Below, one piece after another: positions 46,381 to 58,700 of a DNA stretch of 64,000 bases. A program made the position numbers and the translations under genes. The stretch covers positions 37,993,475 through 38,057,474 of the forward strand of contig OY829545.1 of NCBI GenBank assembly GCA_963691705.1, written 5' to 3'. This DNA is from Viola odorata. Its lineage: Eukaryota; Streptophyta; Magnoliopsida; Malpighiales; Violaceae. Each line of letters starts with the position of its first letter. Position 1 is the first letter of the stretch. The notes below the pieces were generated by a model, which saw only the letters and a program-made list of their open reading frames with translations, made no database searches and was not told the origin of the DNA.

Positions 46381-47046
46381 GCTTGGTAAAACCTCAACTT
46401 GTTGCAAGGCATTCTGATTTTGATTATCTTGTGGAACTCCATCTTCCAGTTCAGTGGATGGAGTTGGCACTGAGCATTCAGCTTGAAAGACCTAGACAAA
46501 TGAGGTTTTAGTGGTTAATCTCCTTATAAAGCAAAGAACTGAGACCACTATAAGAAATTGTCTGGCACGAAAACTATATTATAGTTTTAAGGCTATGGAG
46601 AAAGAATAGTTATGAAAGGACGAATATAAGTGATATACGAATGCTAATTTGAACTAAAATGAAAATTGATTTATTAAGTTAACGAGAGACTACCTATTTA
46701 TAAACACAGTCATACTACCATAATCAACATCGGTACACAACCATACTATCATAATCAACATTGGTGGGACAATTTCTGGCGCAGCCATGCTACCATAATC
46801 AACATAGGTGGCTATATACTGAAAGTGTGTAGCTATATTCAATATTTGTCTTTAAACTCAAGATGACATATTGGATGACAACTTGAGTTTAAAAAGGACA
46901 CAACTTGATTTTAAAGAGTAAGCTTAAATAATAATAAAATATAAAACATGAACCCAGTTAGTCGGAGAAGACGATGGCTCCAGAACACAAGAACCCATTT
47001 CTTTCTCTCTGGATCTACAAGTAAAGGAAATTAAGGAACATCAAAC
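46381..47046. other. Upstream region of the Argonaute pseudogene
   Basis: On the minus strand a frame starting at 46470 (MPTPSTELEDGVPQ) runs into the Arg/Gly block in the wrong frame, so it may be the original N-terminus separated by an indel. Near 46705-46815 'ccataatcaacat' recurs three times in a loose repeat of 32-46 bp. No other gene. Confidence 0.4.
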
Positions 47047-47608
47047 ATGGCAAGGAAGAGAGTGGAGGTTGAGGCCACTGAGCCTGCCGTGACAATGTCC
47101 AAAACTTCCATGGTTCGCGGCAAAGATGGCAGTGCCTTTGCTAGATGCGATGATTGCAAGAAGGATGTACTGGCTGCTCACATCAGCTTTAATAGCTGCA
47201 GTCTTAATGCTAAGATCAAGATGAACTTGGGGGCTCAAGTTGTGGAAAAGCCAACTGAAACCAAGAAAAAGCCAACTGAAGCCCACCTCAACAGGAGAAC
47301 CAAAGTCTAAGAAACATAATAAAGAGAAGCAACCTAAAGATCCTAATGCGCCCAAGCGGCCCCCCATTGCTTTCTTCGTTTTCATGAGTGATTTTGGAAA
47401 ATCTTTTAAGGAAGCTAATCCAGACTCTAAAGGTGTTACTTAGGTTGCAAAGGAAGGTGGTGAGAAATGGAAGTCCATGTTTGATGAAGAGAAGAAGTCG
47501 TACTTGGATTAAGCCGCTGAGCTTAATGTTGAGTTTGAGAAAGCTTTGGAAAGTAACAGCGCTAAGAATGAAAATTACGACGGAGATGGTGACCGGGAAA
47601 AAAAATGA
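47047..47608 (+). pseudogene. Processed pseudogene of an HMGB7-like HMG-box protein
   Basis: It starts MARKRVEVEATEP and has 'RGKDGSAFARCDDCKKDV' and '[12 protein letters not shown]', the N-terminal signature of plant HMGB7-type proteins, then an HMG box ('[19 protein letters not shown]', 'EGGEKWKSMFDEEKKSYLD') and a short acidic tail. HMGB proteins bind and bend DNA in chromatin. No introns are present, as expected for a retrocopy. It is broken by a frameshift near 47285-47300, TAG at about 47441-47443 and a TAA after 'KSYLD'. The long acidic tail is mostly missing. No clear poly(A) or target duplication was found. Confidence 0.85.
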
Positions 47609-47624
47609 AGCACAAAATCAAAAA

Positions 47625-48240
47625 GATTTAATCCGACCTAGGGTGAGTAGATCGAATGATATATGGAGATTTGAAGGATCTAGATTGAGAGTTAACTTAG
47701 ACAACAATGGCACAAAGAAGAACACAAAGGGGAGGAGGATGATATGAAGCGTTACGCAGCGGACAGAAACAATGATAAACAAGAAGAAGAAGATTACCGA
47801 GATGAACAAGAATGAGTTTATGGAAGGACTAGAGTGCGGTGAAGATGTTGCAGAATACGTTGAGTACTCGGGTAGAGATTAGCGATGGAAAGAAACATAC
47901 ACATATATTTCACAAGGAGATTCGTTCACAAGAACAACTTGCTCACGATTACACAAATACAAAGGTTGATGGTTTACGTTTACTTGTAGGTGATCAAAAC
48001 ACCATCAAAGGCTTAGAAGTCTACAATATGAGTTTAAGTGATAAGGGAAGAGTTATCTCTACTAAACAAAATCACTCAAATCTAAACTCAGGAGAAAATG
48101 AGCTAAAAGAGTGCTATTTATACGAGTACACAAAATAAGGATGAGAGCCTTGAAAATGTCCACATTGCCATTTCTGGACAACGTTTGGCAGCATGCCATT
48201 AGGGCCTTGAAGGCTTGAAGTACTGGCTATGGAATAGAAT
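47625..48240 (-). repeat. LTR-like repeat of element E, left copy
   Basis: Matches 63300-63860 over about 560 bases in the same orientation ('gagttaacttagacaacaa', 'gggtagagattagcgatgg', 'tatttatacgagtacacaaa'). With a gag fragment on the minus strand and a primer-like site beside the right copy, I read it as the 3' LTR of a minus-strand element. Open frames in it are not judged genes. Confidence 0.6.
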
Positions 48241-48524
48241 TACCAATTAGAAGCATTAGCCAATTTTCTTCCTTGAAGGCTTGAATGAGCACAAAATGAC
48301 ATTTATGGACATGGTTCCTAAACTCGTAGGAAGAAAAAAAGGGATAATAGTGTACAAAATATCTACCTGGCTGAATCCCAGGATCCGACCGAAAGTATGT
48401 CTTTCCGTGAATTCTCTTCTCCAAGCCCATATTTATAAAATGGAAGGAAATAGATGCAAATCAGTAGTATCAAGATCAAAAGTGGACTAGGAAAAGAGAG
48501 AAAAATATGTATAAAATACACACT
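48241..48524. other. Unresolved repeat DNA
   Basis: No gene recognised. It lies between the element E LTR-like repeat and the family S LTR and may be a continuation of either. Confidence 0.3.
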
Positions 48525-49040
48525 ATCACTTACCTTATGGATTGAAGCCGAGATGGGCAAGAAATTGCACCAGCATGAAGGCCGGACCTTAATGATGGCC
48601 GCACCATGTCGGAGGCAGAGATGCATGCACGGAGCCTAAAAAACCCAAGTTCTACAACTTTGACGCTAACTACATACCGTTAGGGGCCCTAATGGTATAC
48701 CGTTAGCCCCGACCATCTTCGGGAGATCAATTTTTGGAAATCTAATTTTTGGAAGTTTTGAAGTCGAAGCTAATGACATGCCGTTAAAGGCACTAACGAC
48801 ATACCGTTAGCCTCAACCAATTTTGGGAGATTAGGGGATTTTTGGATAATTCAAAGTCGAAGCTAACGACATGTAACGACATACCATTAGCCCCAGATCT
48901 ATTTTCTGAGAGTTGCCCTTTAAGGGCCAATTTGCACCCTAGTATAAATAGCTAGTTTCTTTCTTTCCTTCCTTAGTTTATGTTGAGTGTTTATTGCTGA
49001 GTTAGAGGATACTCCTCCCTCTAAACACCATAGACTCAAC
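48525..49040 (+). mobile_element. LTR of unidentified retroelement (family S, copy 2)
   Basis: Closely matches 16521-17026. It holds decayed forms of the TAACGGCAT(G/A)CCGTTA palindrome, a TATAAATA box at 48943-48950 and the same CT-rich leader up to 'aacaccatagac'. Confidence 0.6.
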
Positions 49041-49049
49041 TTGTAAGGA

Positions 49050-50183
49050 ACCGTGCCATAGTTACTTCTTCATCCTCATAGGTATCGGTCCTAGTGAGGT
49101 GGGATTCCATCTCATTGTGATAATCTCCAACGGTTTTTATCCCTTATCGAAGACCTTGCAGTTGGTTCTACAAGTCCCGTTTGTAAGTGGAGGGAACAAA
49201 CCGCTCTCTCATTACATGCTTCATTTCCTCCCAAGTACGGATGGCACCAATATCTCATCTTTCTTTGCATACCCTATCCCACCAGTTAAGGGCATACCCA
49301 TCAAACTCCATGGCCGCTAACTTGACCTTTTTTCTCTCGGAATACTGATGATAGTTAAAGATTCTTTGTATCTTCCCTTCCCATTTGAGGTACTCCGATG
49401 GATCAGTTGTTCCCTTAAACGTAGGAATCTGCACCTTGATGCGGTTCAAGTTGTCATCTATTCAAGGTTCCTGTCTCCTATCAAATGGCCCATCATACCG
49501 GTAACTTTGTCCCCGTTAGTTTCCCGGTAACCATATCCTCGGCCCCTTCTCACTCTGTCAGGCTGCTCAGGCGCCTCAAAGTCTTCATACTCTTCGGCAT
49601 CCTCATAGTACTTATGTTCTCAGTGTGGGATTAGGTTACGAGCATTGGGGAGGTTATCGGTAATTTATAGACCACGGCCCGGTGGTGGCCTAGTGGTAAG
49701 GTTCATGTGATGATGTTGGGCGGTAATGCCCCTGGCTTGAAGATCTTTGAGGATGAAAGCGTGGGCATCGGGAACAAATACCGGGAGCCGACCATGGTTA
49801 TCAGGAAGGGCTTGGCTTGTAGAGGCCTCTTGCCCTTGGTTTCCCATCGTTAGCACACTGGGAAATCCTCAGACGGTAACTCTCCTATGTTCGTCAGCCT
49901 CATCGTCGCTCTCATGATCCTCTGCCTCAGTCTCGCAAGTAACGACTTTTTTCAGCGGATCCTTACGGGGCTTAAGAGGTAGGTTCTATGGGGGTGACAG
50001 AGTGGAGGTATTGGATGACTTGTTTACTGATAGATCTTAGGACTTGAGGGTTTCTTCTAGCATGGCCTACCGTGCTTCGGACTTGGCCAAGGACAACTTC
50101 ATTTCGGCTAAGGATGTGAGAATTTTGCTCAAGACATCCTCGGTTCTACCCTCATTGGTTCCGACTACACTCTGTTCTGACAT
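49050..50183 (-). pseudogene. gag: Element E gag fragment (Ty3/gypsy-type)
   Basis: It starts at ATG 50183 (MSEQSVVGTNEGRTEDV) with a helical N-terminus. After several breaks, 49449-49255 carries the gag core 'IPTFKGTTDPSEYLKWEGKI' and 'KLAAMEFDGYALNWWDRV', typical of plant gypsy gag. The part after about 49100 is hard to follow, and pol is absent; family S sequence begins instead. Broken and truncated. Confidence 0.7.
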
Positions 50184-51313
50184 TGTAAAATAGTACCTGC
50201 AAAATTCAACAAACTAATAATTTTATACGTTAGTAAAAAATAATCTCTCCCTTACGTGTTTAAACTCTCGTGTTTAGACACTCGCAAAAGATAACCTCAC
50301 AATCGCTCACTATCGCTTGCAAGCCGTGCGATTCCTTACCACACTAATCTTCCGCTCCAAGTAAACAAATGTGTGACTTTCTTCACAAAAACTCAAGAGT
50401 TTAGGACGAAAGAGACGGAAACGGTACTGGTAGGTGGAATGGGTGGTTACCGATATCCTTATGAAGACAAGAAAGGTAAACAAAAAAAGTACCGGTAGAC
50501 TCGAAAAGACAGGAAGGTATTTGAGAAGTATCGGTAACTAGACTAGGGAAGTACCGGTAGATGCAGGGAGACTTAAGAAAAGTAGACGGGGGGTTTAACG
50601 GTCTAGGTTACCAGACTCAGCGAAGACTTGGGCGGAAGACTTAGTTTATTTCTTGCGATGAAAGGACAACACAAAACTCGAGTAAAACAGTTAGAGATAG
50701 TGGAGATTTGGTTAGGAACTTACTGACAACTTTTAGGCTAGACTAGATATTTTGGTGGGGTGTTTCCAAGAAAGTAGGAGAGAGGGGCGACTGACTTGTC
50801 CAATGCATTTAATGCATGGGATGGACGTTGATGGCCAGCGACTAGACAGTATAATTGTTTAGAGGGAAACACAATTGTTTAAGCTTTTTGGATTGTACTT
50901 TGGATCAAAAAATTTGGTTTCCTCTCTCAAGCTTTTCTCTCTTTTGGATAAACAAGATGAACACCAAGAACACTAAGAACACACCTTTTCGGATTCGGGC
51001 TTTTAAGCAAGCAAATGTTACCACAATAATCACCAACTTTATAACACTAAACTGGACTAAAAAAGAGACTTTAGACTCAATAAACACTAGAAATGGACGG
51101 AAGAAAACTCAACTGACACTGTTCACAAGATGAACAAACGACGTCAAACTCAAAACAACTCAAGAACACTAATAAACATGGATTGCCTCGGTCGGCGATT
51201 TTGTACTTGTCAGGTTCGTGGTCCGGAGATATTGTGAAGGTGATATAGTACATCAACTCAAGAACAAAAACAAACACAAAAGATTGACACTTTTAGGTGG
51301 AAGAAAAAATAGT
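50184..51313 (-). other. Probable leader of element E
   Basis: No gene. It includes repeated 'gtaccggtag' motifs (50420-50560). On the minus strand it would lie between the primer-like site near 63289 and the gag start, once the nested element C is removed. Confidence 0.4.
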
Positions 51314-51318
51314 GATGT
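51314..51318. repeat. Target-site duplication of element C, left copy (TGATG)
   Basis: TGATG precedes the LTR start and recurs at 63247-63251 just after the 3' LTR. Confidence 0.88.
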
Positions 51319-51683
51319 GATAGAGCGTTTAATGTGCATAATTCTTCCCTCTTTTAGATGCCTTTTTAGATCTTGATGCTACTAATGGTGCTGTATTTCT
51401 TTACTTTTCACAGATCTTGGCTATTTAAGGGGAAAATACAAAAAGAAGCATTTTCTATCACTTTTTGGAAGGAATCGAGCAGCTAGGCCATGCAGCTGTA
51501 TGTTCGCAGAAGGCAGTAGAGTCCTAGCGAGAAAAGGAAACTATCGCAAAGAAGGAAATATTGGATTTGCTCATTAATTCCTCCAAGAATCCTTATCTCA
51601 GTAGAAGACCATTGAGGATATTATTCCAATCGGATTAGAAGTTTTATTTGTAATAAACTATAAATACTTTTAGTAACTAGGTT

Positions 51684-51738
<55 letters not shown>

Positions 51739-52719
51739 TCTTCTAGATTTTTGGCGCTGCCATTCTTTGCTACTTCTGCCTCCGGCATCCGCTGTTCTTT
51801 CTTTCAATAAACCGGAGCTTTGCTCCGGCCGATAATAAATAGGATTTCTTTCTTCTTCACTTCTTCTCTTTAATTATGCAATTTAATTATTCATTTGTTT
51901 TTACTTTTAACAGGAGCGGCTAGTTCTCCCGTTCTTGGTAAGAATCGATTGAAGGTTGCTAAGGAAGCCGCGAGGTCAATCTATGCTTAACATATTCCTG
52001 GTTGATATCTATCTCTTTTAATATTTAATTGTCAATTTATCTTGAATTAATTACAAGCTTGATCAACTAGTAATTAAACTAGAGAATTACAGTTATTCTT
52101 GTGGTTATAACTAACGCGAAGCTGCAGGATAAAAGTAGACAACCATTCTGGAAGTAATCGGGGTCCTGGTCTCATTCAGTTGGGTTGAACAGATCGTTAG
52201 GGTAGAGCCTCGAGTGTACTGAGTGTCTCGTCCTAGACGCGTCTTACCTCCTCTTCATGGGCAGCCGAGTATTGCCTCCATAAGCATGCCTTGAAGGACG
52301 GCGGACTGTCAAGGTTATCCCATAAGCGTACCTTGGGGTAGCTTCTACTACGAAGGTAAGCAGGGGACCTAAGCGTACCTGGTCCCTATAACGCGTCTAT
52401 CAGCTAGGTGTAGACGATACTTGCACCAATGACCGACTGACCATAATTGCAACTAGATACAGATTCTTACTAGGAATCTTCTCTTTATTGATTTCTTATC
52501 TCCTTTAAGTTCCTTTATTACTGTTTTAGGTAATTGATAACCAAACAACCATTCAAACCCCCCCTTTGTTACTTTTCTGTTGGATTTCTTTATTTTACGA
52601 TTTGATTAGAGTGTTAACCCTTAATCCTTGTGTTCGATCTTGTTGCTACTATACACAATTTATTGTGCACTTGACTGTAGGTCTTTATTATTATTTTTGA
52701 CGGGTTCGGCAATCGATCA
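51319..52719 (+). repeat. 5' LTR of element C
   Basis: 1,401 bp. TATAAATA lies near 51659-51666. It is longer than the 3' copy mainly because of the (CT)n tract at 51687-51736. Confidence 0.92.
51687..51736 (+). repeat. (TC)n microsatellite in the 5' LTR of element C
   Basis: An unbroken run of 25 TC units. The matching place in the 3' LTR (62246-62263) has nine. The tract lies just downstream of the LTR TATA box. Confidence 0.95.
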
Positions 52720-52724
52720 AATTT

Positions 52725-52742
52725 TGGCGCCGTTGCCGGGGA
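52725..52742 (+). other. Primer-binding site of element C
   Basis: TGGCGCCGTTGCCGGGGA begins five bases after the 5' LTR. This is the primer site I associate with Athila elements. Confidence 0.85.
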
Positions 52743-52772
52743 TTGACGATATTAACTCTCTTTTCTTTTTGT

Positions 52773-54350
52773 ATGACCAGGTCTTCTAACACAACTCTAC
52801 TGCCTTACGACTCCAAAATCCAGAGATCAGAACGATTAGCTCGCAAACTCGCTAAGCAACATCACTCTGCAACTCCTACACCGAATTCACCTGAACCCCC
52901 CTGATCACTTGGAACCTCTTGTTGACATCGACCAGCTCGATCTAGCCGCTGAAGAGCACCTTCATCTCGAACAACCAGTCATGGCTGACGACGGAGAAGT
53001 TGTCGTCAACCCTTCCATAGAGGATCTGAACGCTACCACCGAGTCAATCGCTGGGTGTATTGCGTGGCCTACTATCACCCATGATTGGGTAATCAAGTCA
53101 TCGGTTCTCCATTATCTACCCAAATTCCATGGCATCCCTAAGGAAAGTGCACTCAGGCACCTCCAACAACACCATACTGTTTGTGAAGCCCGCAGACGTG
53201 GACATCAACCAGGCCAAATTAAGAGCATTCATGTGGTCGCTTGAAGATGACGCTCGCAATTGGTTCTACGACTTACCCGCTCTATCAATCACCAGCTGGG
53301 CCGATATATTCAAGGCATTCACGGAAAAGTACTATCCCACTACTATGGCCAATGTTACCAAGAAGCACCTGGTCTCCATTATCCAAAAAGAGAATGAGAA
53401 CCTAGGACAGTACTATGACCTTTATAAGAAGATGCAGACCCTTTGCCCCTCGCACAACATCCCTGATCACACTCTGATCCAGTATTTTTATGAGGGACTG
53501 CGAGGGCGAGACAAAGCCTTGATAGATGCTGCCAGCCGTGGTTTCTTACTAGCCCTAACCCCTGTGGATGCCAAAGCTCTTTTAGAACTTATGGCTAAGA
53601 ACGTTGTGCCTTTGGGCCAACTGACCCCTATTGTCCACGATGCTCGATCCGCCACAATGGAAAATCAACTTTCCACCATTATTGGAATGCTTCAGAACAT
53701 GTCTACCGGCCAGCCCGTGCAGATCAAGGCATGTGGTTTTCGCAATTTCACCGACCACCCCACGGACGCTTGTCCCCACATCCCGGACGAGATAGATGTG
53801 AACGCTATTGGGAATTACAATGGAGCCCCCAGGAAGTATGAATCCTACACCCAGAATTACAATAATGGCTGGTGCCACCCGAACTTGAGCTATGGCAACA
53901 ACCAACAACAGCCTGGACCGAGCCAACCACAACCACAAAATCCATTCCAGAATCAGCAGCAACCACCCTTCAACCTTCAGAATTTCAAGCCTCGACCTAA
54001 CTATTCCAATAATCAGCAATACCAGTATCAAGCTCCGTAAGGACCCATGGGACCCATGCCCCAAATGACTGAGGTACCTAACTTACATACTCTTGTTCTT
54101 GATATTCAAAAACAGTTGAGTGTCTTGTCCGTAGAGATGAAAGAAATAAAGAATGGAGGACGACTGCCGCAGCAACCAGAAGCCAACCCTAAACACGGGG
54201 CATGCGTCATGACACTCCGCAGCGGTGTACAGTTACCTGACCAAGAGCCGCTTGCCCGAGAAGCTGAACACTCAGATTCCACACCTACCGCTGACGATGC
54301 TGAAGTCACTGCCAAGAAAGAAAAAAAGATCTATACCTCCAGGAAACTAG
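52773..54350 (+). pseudogene. gag: Element C gag
   Basis: ATG 52773 (MTRSSNTTLLPYDSKI) opens the frame. Frame changes occur near 52900 and near 53190, giving fragments with 'HDWVIKSSVLHYLPKFHGI' and 'FMWSLEDDARNWFYDLPAL'. The Gln/Asn/Pro-rich C-terminus meets TAA at 54038-54040 where element B has Gln (QAPQGQ). The frame resumes at 54047 and goes on into the protease region. The domain order equals element B, and it keeps the segment that B has lost. Confidence 0.83.
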
Positions 54351-56520
54351 GTACGCCAATTAAGATTGATGAGAATTCTGAATTCTCTGAAGAATTCATC
54401 ATCAAAGTCCTTGAACCACCATTTCCGCACAGGTTAGTCAAAAAGAAAAAGGATAAAGAGGAAAAAGAAATCTTTGATCTATTCAGTAAAGTTCAAATTA
54501 ATATTCCATTTTTGCAGGTTATTAAAAATGTTCCACGTTATGCTAAGTTTCTAAAATCTTTGTGCATTAACAAAAGCAAATTGGCAGGCGTGAACAAAAT
54601 TAGCGTAGGAATTAATGTCTCAGCTGTTATTCAAAGAAAAATTCCATCGAAGTGTGCAGACCCAGGGATGTTTATAATCCCTTGTAAAACTGGGGGTACT
54701 GATATTGGTAAAGATATGTGTGACTTAAGTGCAGGTATTAACGTCTTGCCCTTGACGATCTACACCAGCTTAGATCTCGGACTACTGAAACCGACTCGAG
54801 TCGTCATTCAATTAGCAGACAGGTCAGTGATTTATCCAGAGGGTGTCATTGAGGACATCCTCGTCCAAGTTGGCAATCTCCTCTTCTCTGCCGATTTCTA
54901 CGTGATCAGCATGGAGGACGAACAGGGTACCAGACCTTTTGACGTTCTCCTAGGCCGACCATTCCTCAGGACTGCCCATGCAAAGATCAACATCCATGAT
55001 GCGTCCATTACCCTTGAGTTCGACGGGCAGATCATCCGATTCAGCATGCTAGACGCTATGCGTTTCCCTTCTGAGTTTTCGAGTCTTAACTTTATTGATA
55101 TCATTGATCCCAATGTTGAAGAAATTACTGACTTATTTTCTGTTGACCCTCTGCAGCTTGACTTAGCCAATAGTATCACCCTCACCGCTATGGACTATTT
55201 GGACTCCAAATTCGTCACCTCATCCAAACTGCGCGAAATTGTCGCTGCTCTAGAGACCACTCCTCTTTCTCTTTTCAAAACGGTGATAACTCCCTTACCT
55301 TCTGAGTATACTAAAATTCCTCCTTCCATTGTGCAGGCCCCGAAATTAGAACTTAAAGCCTTGCCCTCACACCTAAAGTATGCATATCTCGAAGGCAATG
55401 ATTCTCTACCGGTGATCATATCCAGTAAGCTTGACACCGAAGGAGAAGGTGCACTCGTCACCTTACTAAAGGAATTTAAGAGAGCTATTGGATAGAGGAT
55501 CGCAGATATCAAAGGACTGTCTCCAGCCTTGTGCACTCATCGGATACACCTAGACGATGCTAGCAAGTCTGTTCGCCAACCACAACGTCGTCTTAACCCT
55601 CTAATGATGGAAGTCGTTAAGAAGGAAATATTGAAGCTACTCGACGCCGGTGTTATCTATCCTATTTTGGATAGTACGTGGGTCAGCCTAGTTCAAGTCA
55701 TTCCAAAGAAGACCGGTATCATAATAATCACTGGACAAAATGGTGAACACATTCCCACTCGCATACAGAACGGATGGTGCGTATGTATCGATTACCATCG
55801 ATTAAACGCTGCTATAAGAAAAGATCACTTCCCCTTACCGTTTATTGACCAGATATTGGAGCGCCTAGTTGGTAAGACACATTATTGCTGCCTTGACGGT
55901 TACTCGGGATTTCACCAGATACTGGTCGCCCTAGACGATCAAGACAAGACCACTTTGATCCGCCTTTTGGTCTTTGCAGCGCTCCTGCCACTTTTCAGCG
56001 TTGCATGGTCAGTATCTTCTTCGAGCTCGTTGAACACGGCATTGAGGTATTTATGGATGATTTCACCATCTACGGTAATTCTTTACCTGAATGTTTACTC
56101 ACTTTACGCAAAGTTTTACAAAGATGTGTTGAAACTAACCTTGTCCTCAACTTTGAGAAGTGCCATTTCATGGTAGATCAGGTACTAATTTTAGGCCACA
56201 TCGTGTCCCACAAAGGCATCGAAGTGGACAAAGAAAAAATTGAGGTAATCGAGTTTCTCCCATACCCTACTTGTGTGCGCAATGTACGCTCTTTTCTTAG
56301 TCATACAGGCTTCTATAGGAGGTTTATCAAAGATTTCTCCAAGATCACAGAACCCATGTGCCAGCTGCTACAGAAAGACATTGAGTTCATCTTCAACGAA
56401 AGCTGCAAGACCGCTTTCGATCTCCTCAAACAGAAACTCATTGCGGCACCCATCATTCGCGCACCGGACTGGACCATTCCGCTCGAAATCATGTGTGATG
56501 CCAGAATAACGCCTTAGGAG
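54350..56520 (+). pseudogene. pol: Element C protease and reverse transcriptase
   Basis: The protease block 'CDLSAGINVLPL' and 'VLLGRPFLRTA' lies at about 54718-54970. TAG at 55493-55495 replaces the Trp of element B (AIGWTI). RT follows from 55529 ('NGWCVCIDYHRLN', 'FHQILVALDDQDKTT'). Near 55970 about a dozen codons (the FAYRRMPF segment) are missing and the frame changes. 56005-56517 has the catalytic FMDDFTIYG and the thumb ('NVRSFLSHTGFYRRFI'). Unlike element B, both catalytic Asp residues remain, but the deletion and stop make it inactive. Confidence 0.83.
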
Positions 56521-58220
56521 CAGTGTTAGGACAGAAGAAAGACCGAGAGGTTTATGTCATCTACTACGCCTCCAAACTCATGGACCCTGCCCAACGAAAG
56601 TACACCACTACGGAAAAGGAGCTCCTCATTGTCTAAGCCTTGGACAAGTTTTGCCAATACCTATTAGGAACTCAGGTCACTGTCTATTCCGACCATACGG
56701 CCCTCAGATGCCTCTTAACAAAGCTCGACGCTAAACCCTGCCTTATACGGTGGATTCTTTTGCTTCAAGAGTTCAACCTCGAGATAAAGGACAAGAAGAG
56801 AACTGAGAACTCGGTGGCTGATCACCTGAGTCGCCTGTCTGCCTAGACAGACAACTCACTGATTCCTATTCGCAACACCTTTCCTAATGAACAACTCTGT
56901 CTCGCCCAGGTCGTTGCATACCCATGGTTTACTGATATTGCTAATATCTGTGCCTCAGATCACTTTCCTGCAGATTCATCCCCCTCGAAACAGAAGCGTA
57001 TCAGAAGACAAGCTAGGTCTTTCACATGGGATAACCCTTGCCTTTAGAAGTTTTGTTCGAATCAGATTATATGTAGGTGCATGACCACCGATGAAATTCC
57101 ATCCATCCTTCGTTTCTGCCACTCTTCCACCGAAGGCGGCCACATCGCAGCTAAAAAGACAGCCATGAAGGTTCTAGAGGCCGGTCTCTACTGGCCCTCT
57201 ATTTTTAAAGATAGCCACATGTTCTGTGTGGCTTGCCCGCACTGCCAGAGTACAGGTAACATCGGTGCCCAAAATCAGATGCCCCTCACAGGTATTATTG
57301 CTTGCGAAATTTTCGATATTTGGGGTATTGACTTTATGGGTCCCTTCCCCAATTCATTTGGAAACAAATACATCCTCCTAGCGGTGGACTATGTTTCTAA
57401 ATGGGTTGAGGCTAAGGCAACCAGAACTGATGATTCAAAAGTGGTTGCAGCCTTTCTCCGCTCTCGTATTTTTAGCAGGTTTGGGACCCCGCGTGCTCTT
57501 ATCAGTGACCATGGAACCAACTTCTGCAATCGAGTCATTGCCGGCCTGCTCAATAAATATGGAGTCACACACCGCGTCTCCACCGCTTATCATCCACAGA
57601 TAAACGGCCAGGCCGAGGTATTCAACCGCGAGATCAAGTCAATTTTGGAAAAGACCTTCAATCAATCCCGCAAGGATTGGAGCTCGAAACTTGATGATGC
57701 CTTATGGGCCTATCAGATTGCCTTCAAGACTCCCATTGGTATGAACCCCTATCAACTTGTCTACGGTAAACCTTTCCACTTACCCGTCGAGATAGAACAT
57801 AAAGCCTTATGGGCCATTCGGAGAGCCAATTTCAACCTTGACGAGTTTGGGCAGCATCGTCGCTTGCAAATCCAGGAGTTGGAGGAGCTTAGAGACGACG
57901 CCTATGAGAATGCCCTCATCTACAACGGCAAGACGAAGGCCTACCACGACAAACTTCTTTCTCACAAGTCCTTCACTATCGGACAGAAAGTTCTGTTATA
58001 TAACTCTCGTCTGAGATTATTCTCAAGCAAGCTGAAATCCAAATGGATAGGACCCTATGTCGTAACAGCCGTCTACGACCATGGCACTGTCAAAATTCGA
58101 AGCTTGGACACCGGAGTCACTTTCAAAGTCAATGGATACCGTCTCAAGGCATTATATGAGGTATTCAAGCCATTCATCGCTGAGGAGATGGATGTCGCTG
58201 ACCCACCTGACCCACTTTGA
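56490..58220 (+). pseudogene. pol: Element C RNase H and integrase
   Basis: RNase H starts near 56490 after a frame change, with a stop at about 56635 and TAG at about 56844 where element B has Gln (LSAQTD). Integrase (57081-58220) is one open frame of 379 codons: zinc finger ('HSSTEGGH', 'CPHCQ'), catalytic [15 protein letters not shown] and QAEVFN, then the C-terminal 'SKWIGPYVV' block. It is the longest intact domain in this element, though the rest of pol is broken. Confidence 0.86.
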
Positions 58221-58700
58221 TATTGGTCACCATGTCTTGGTCGGGACGCTAACCGCGACGCTTTGTAGGAGGCAACCCACGTTTCTATCTCTTCCCCTAT
58301 TTTTCTCTAATTATCTTATCTTTCTTTAAATCCATTGATTTTCTCCATCCCCGAATCTATTCCCTTCTCTCCCTCATTTATTTTATTTTATTTTAATTAT
58401 TTCCCCCTTATTCCTCCTCTCTTATATTTTATTTTATTTCCTTTCCTTATCATGACATTAATTCCTTTGAATTTCCTGATCAGGATAGTGATAAGAGGGT
58501 AGCAGTTGGGCTTTTCAGTTGAGATTTGATGGGTCCCAATCGCAAGCCGCCACATCCGCACGTGAGCAATGGCTAGCAGCTGGCAACCATAAAGGGAGAA
58601 CACTTTATTCCCTTTTCTTTCCACTTTCCACTTTACCTTCCATCTTCTTCCTCTTACTTTTCAGCTTTCTCTCCCCCCACGAAACCTCTGCAACTTCTCC
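58221..58700 (+). other. Spacer of element C between integrase and third ORF
   Basis: T-rich low-complexity DNA (58320-58480) then a leader before the ATG at 58701. No gene. Confidence 0.5.

Noticed and set aside
46296..46511. Pro-rich open frame opposite the Argonaute start
   Set aside because: It is the antisense shadow of the Gly/Arg-rich exon.
47839..48138. 99-codon plus-strand frame
   Set aside because: Lies inside the element E LTR-like repeat; the second copy at 63500-63800 does not preserve the frame.
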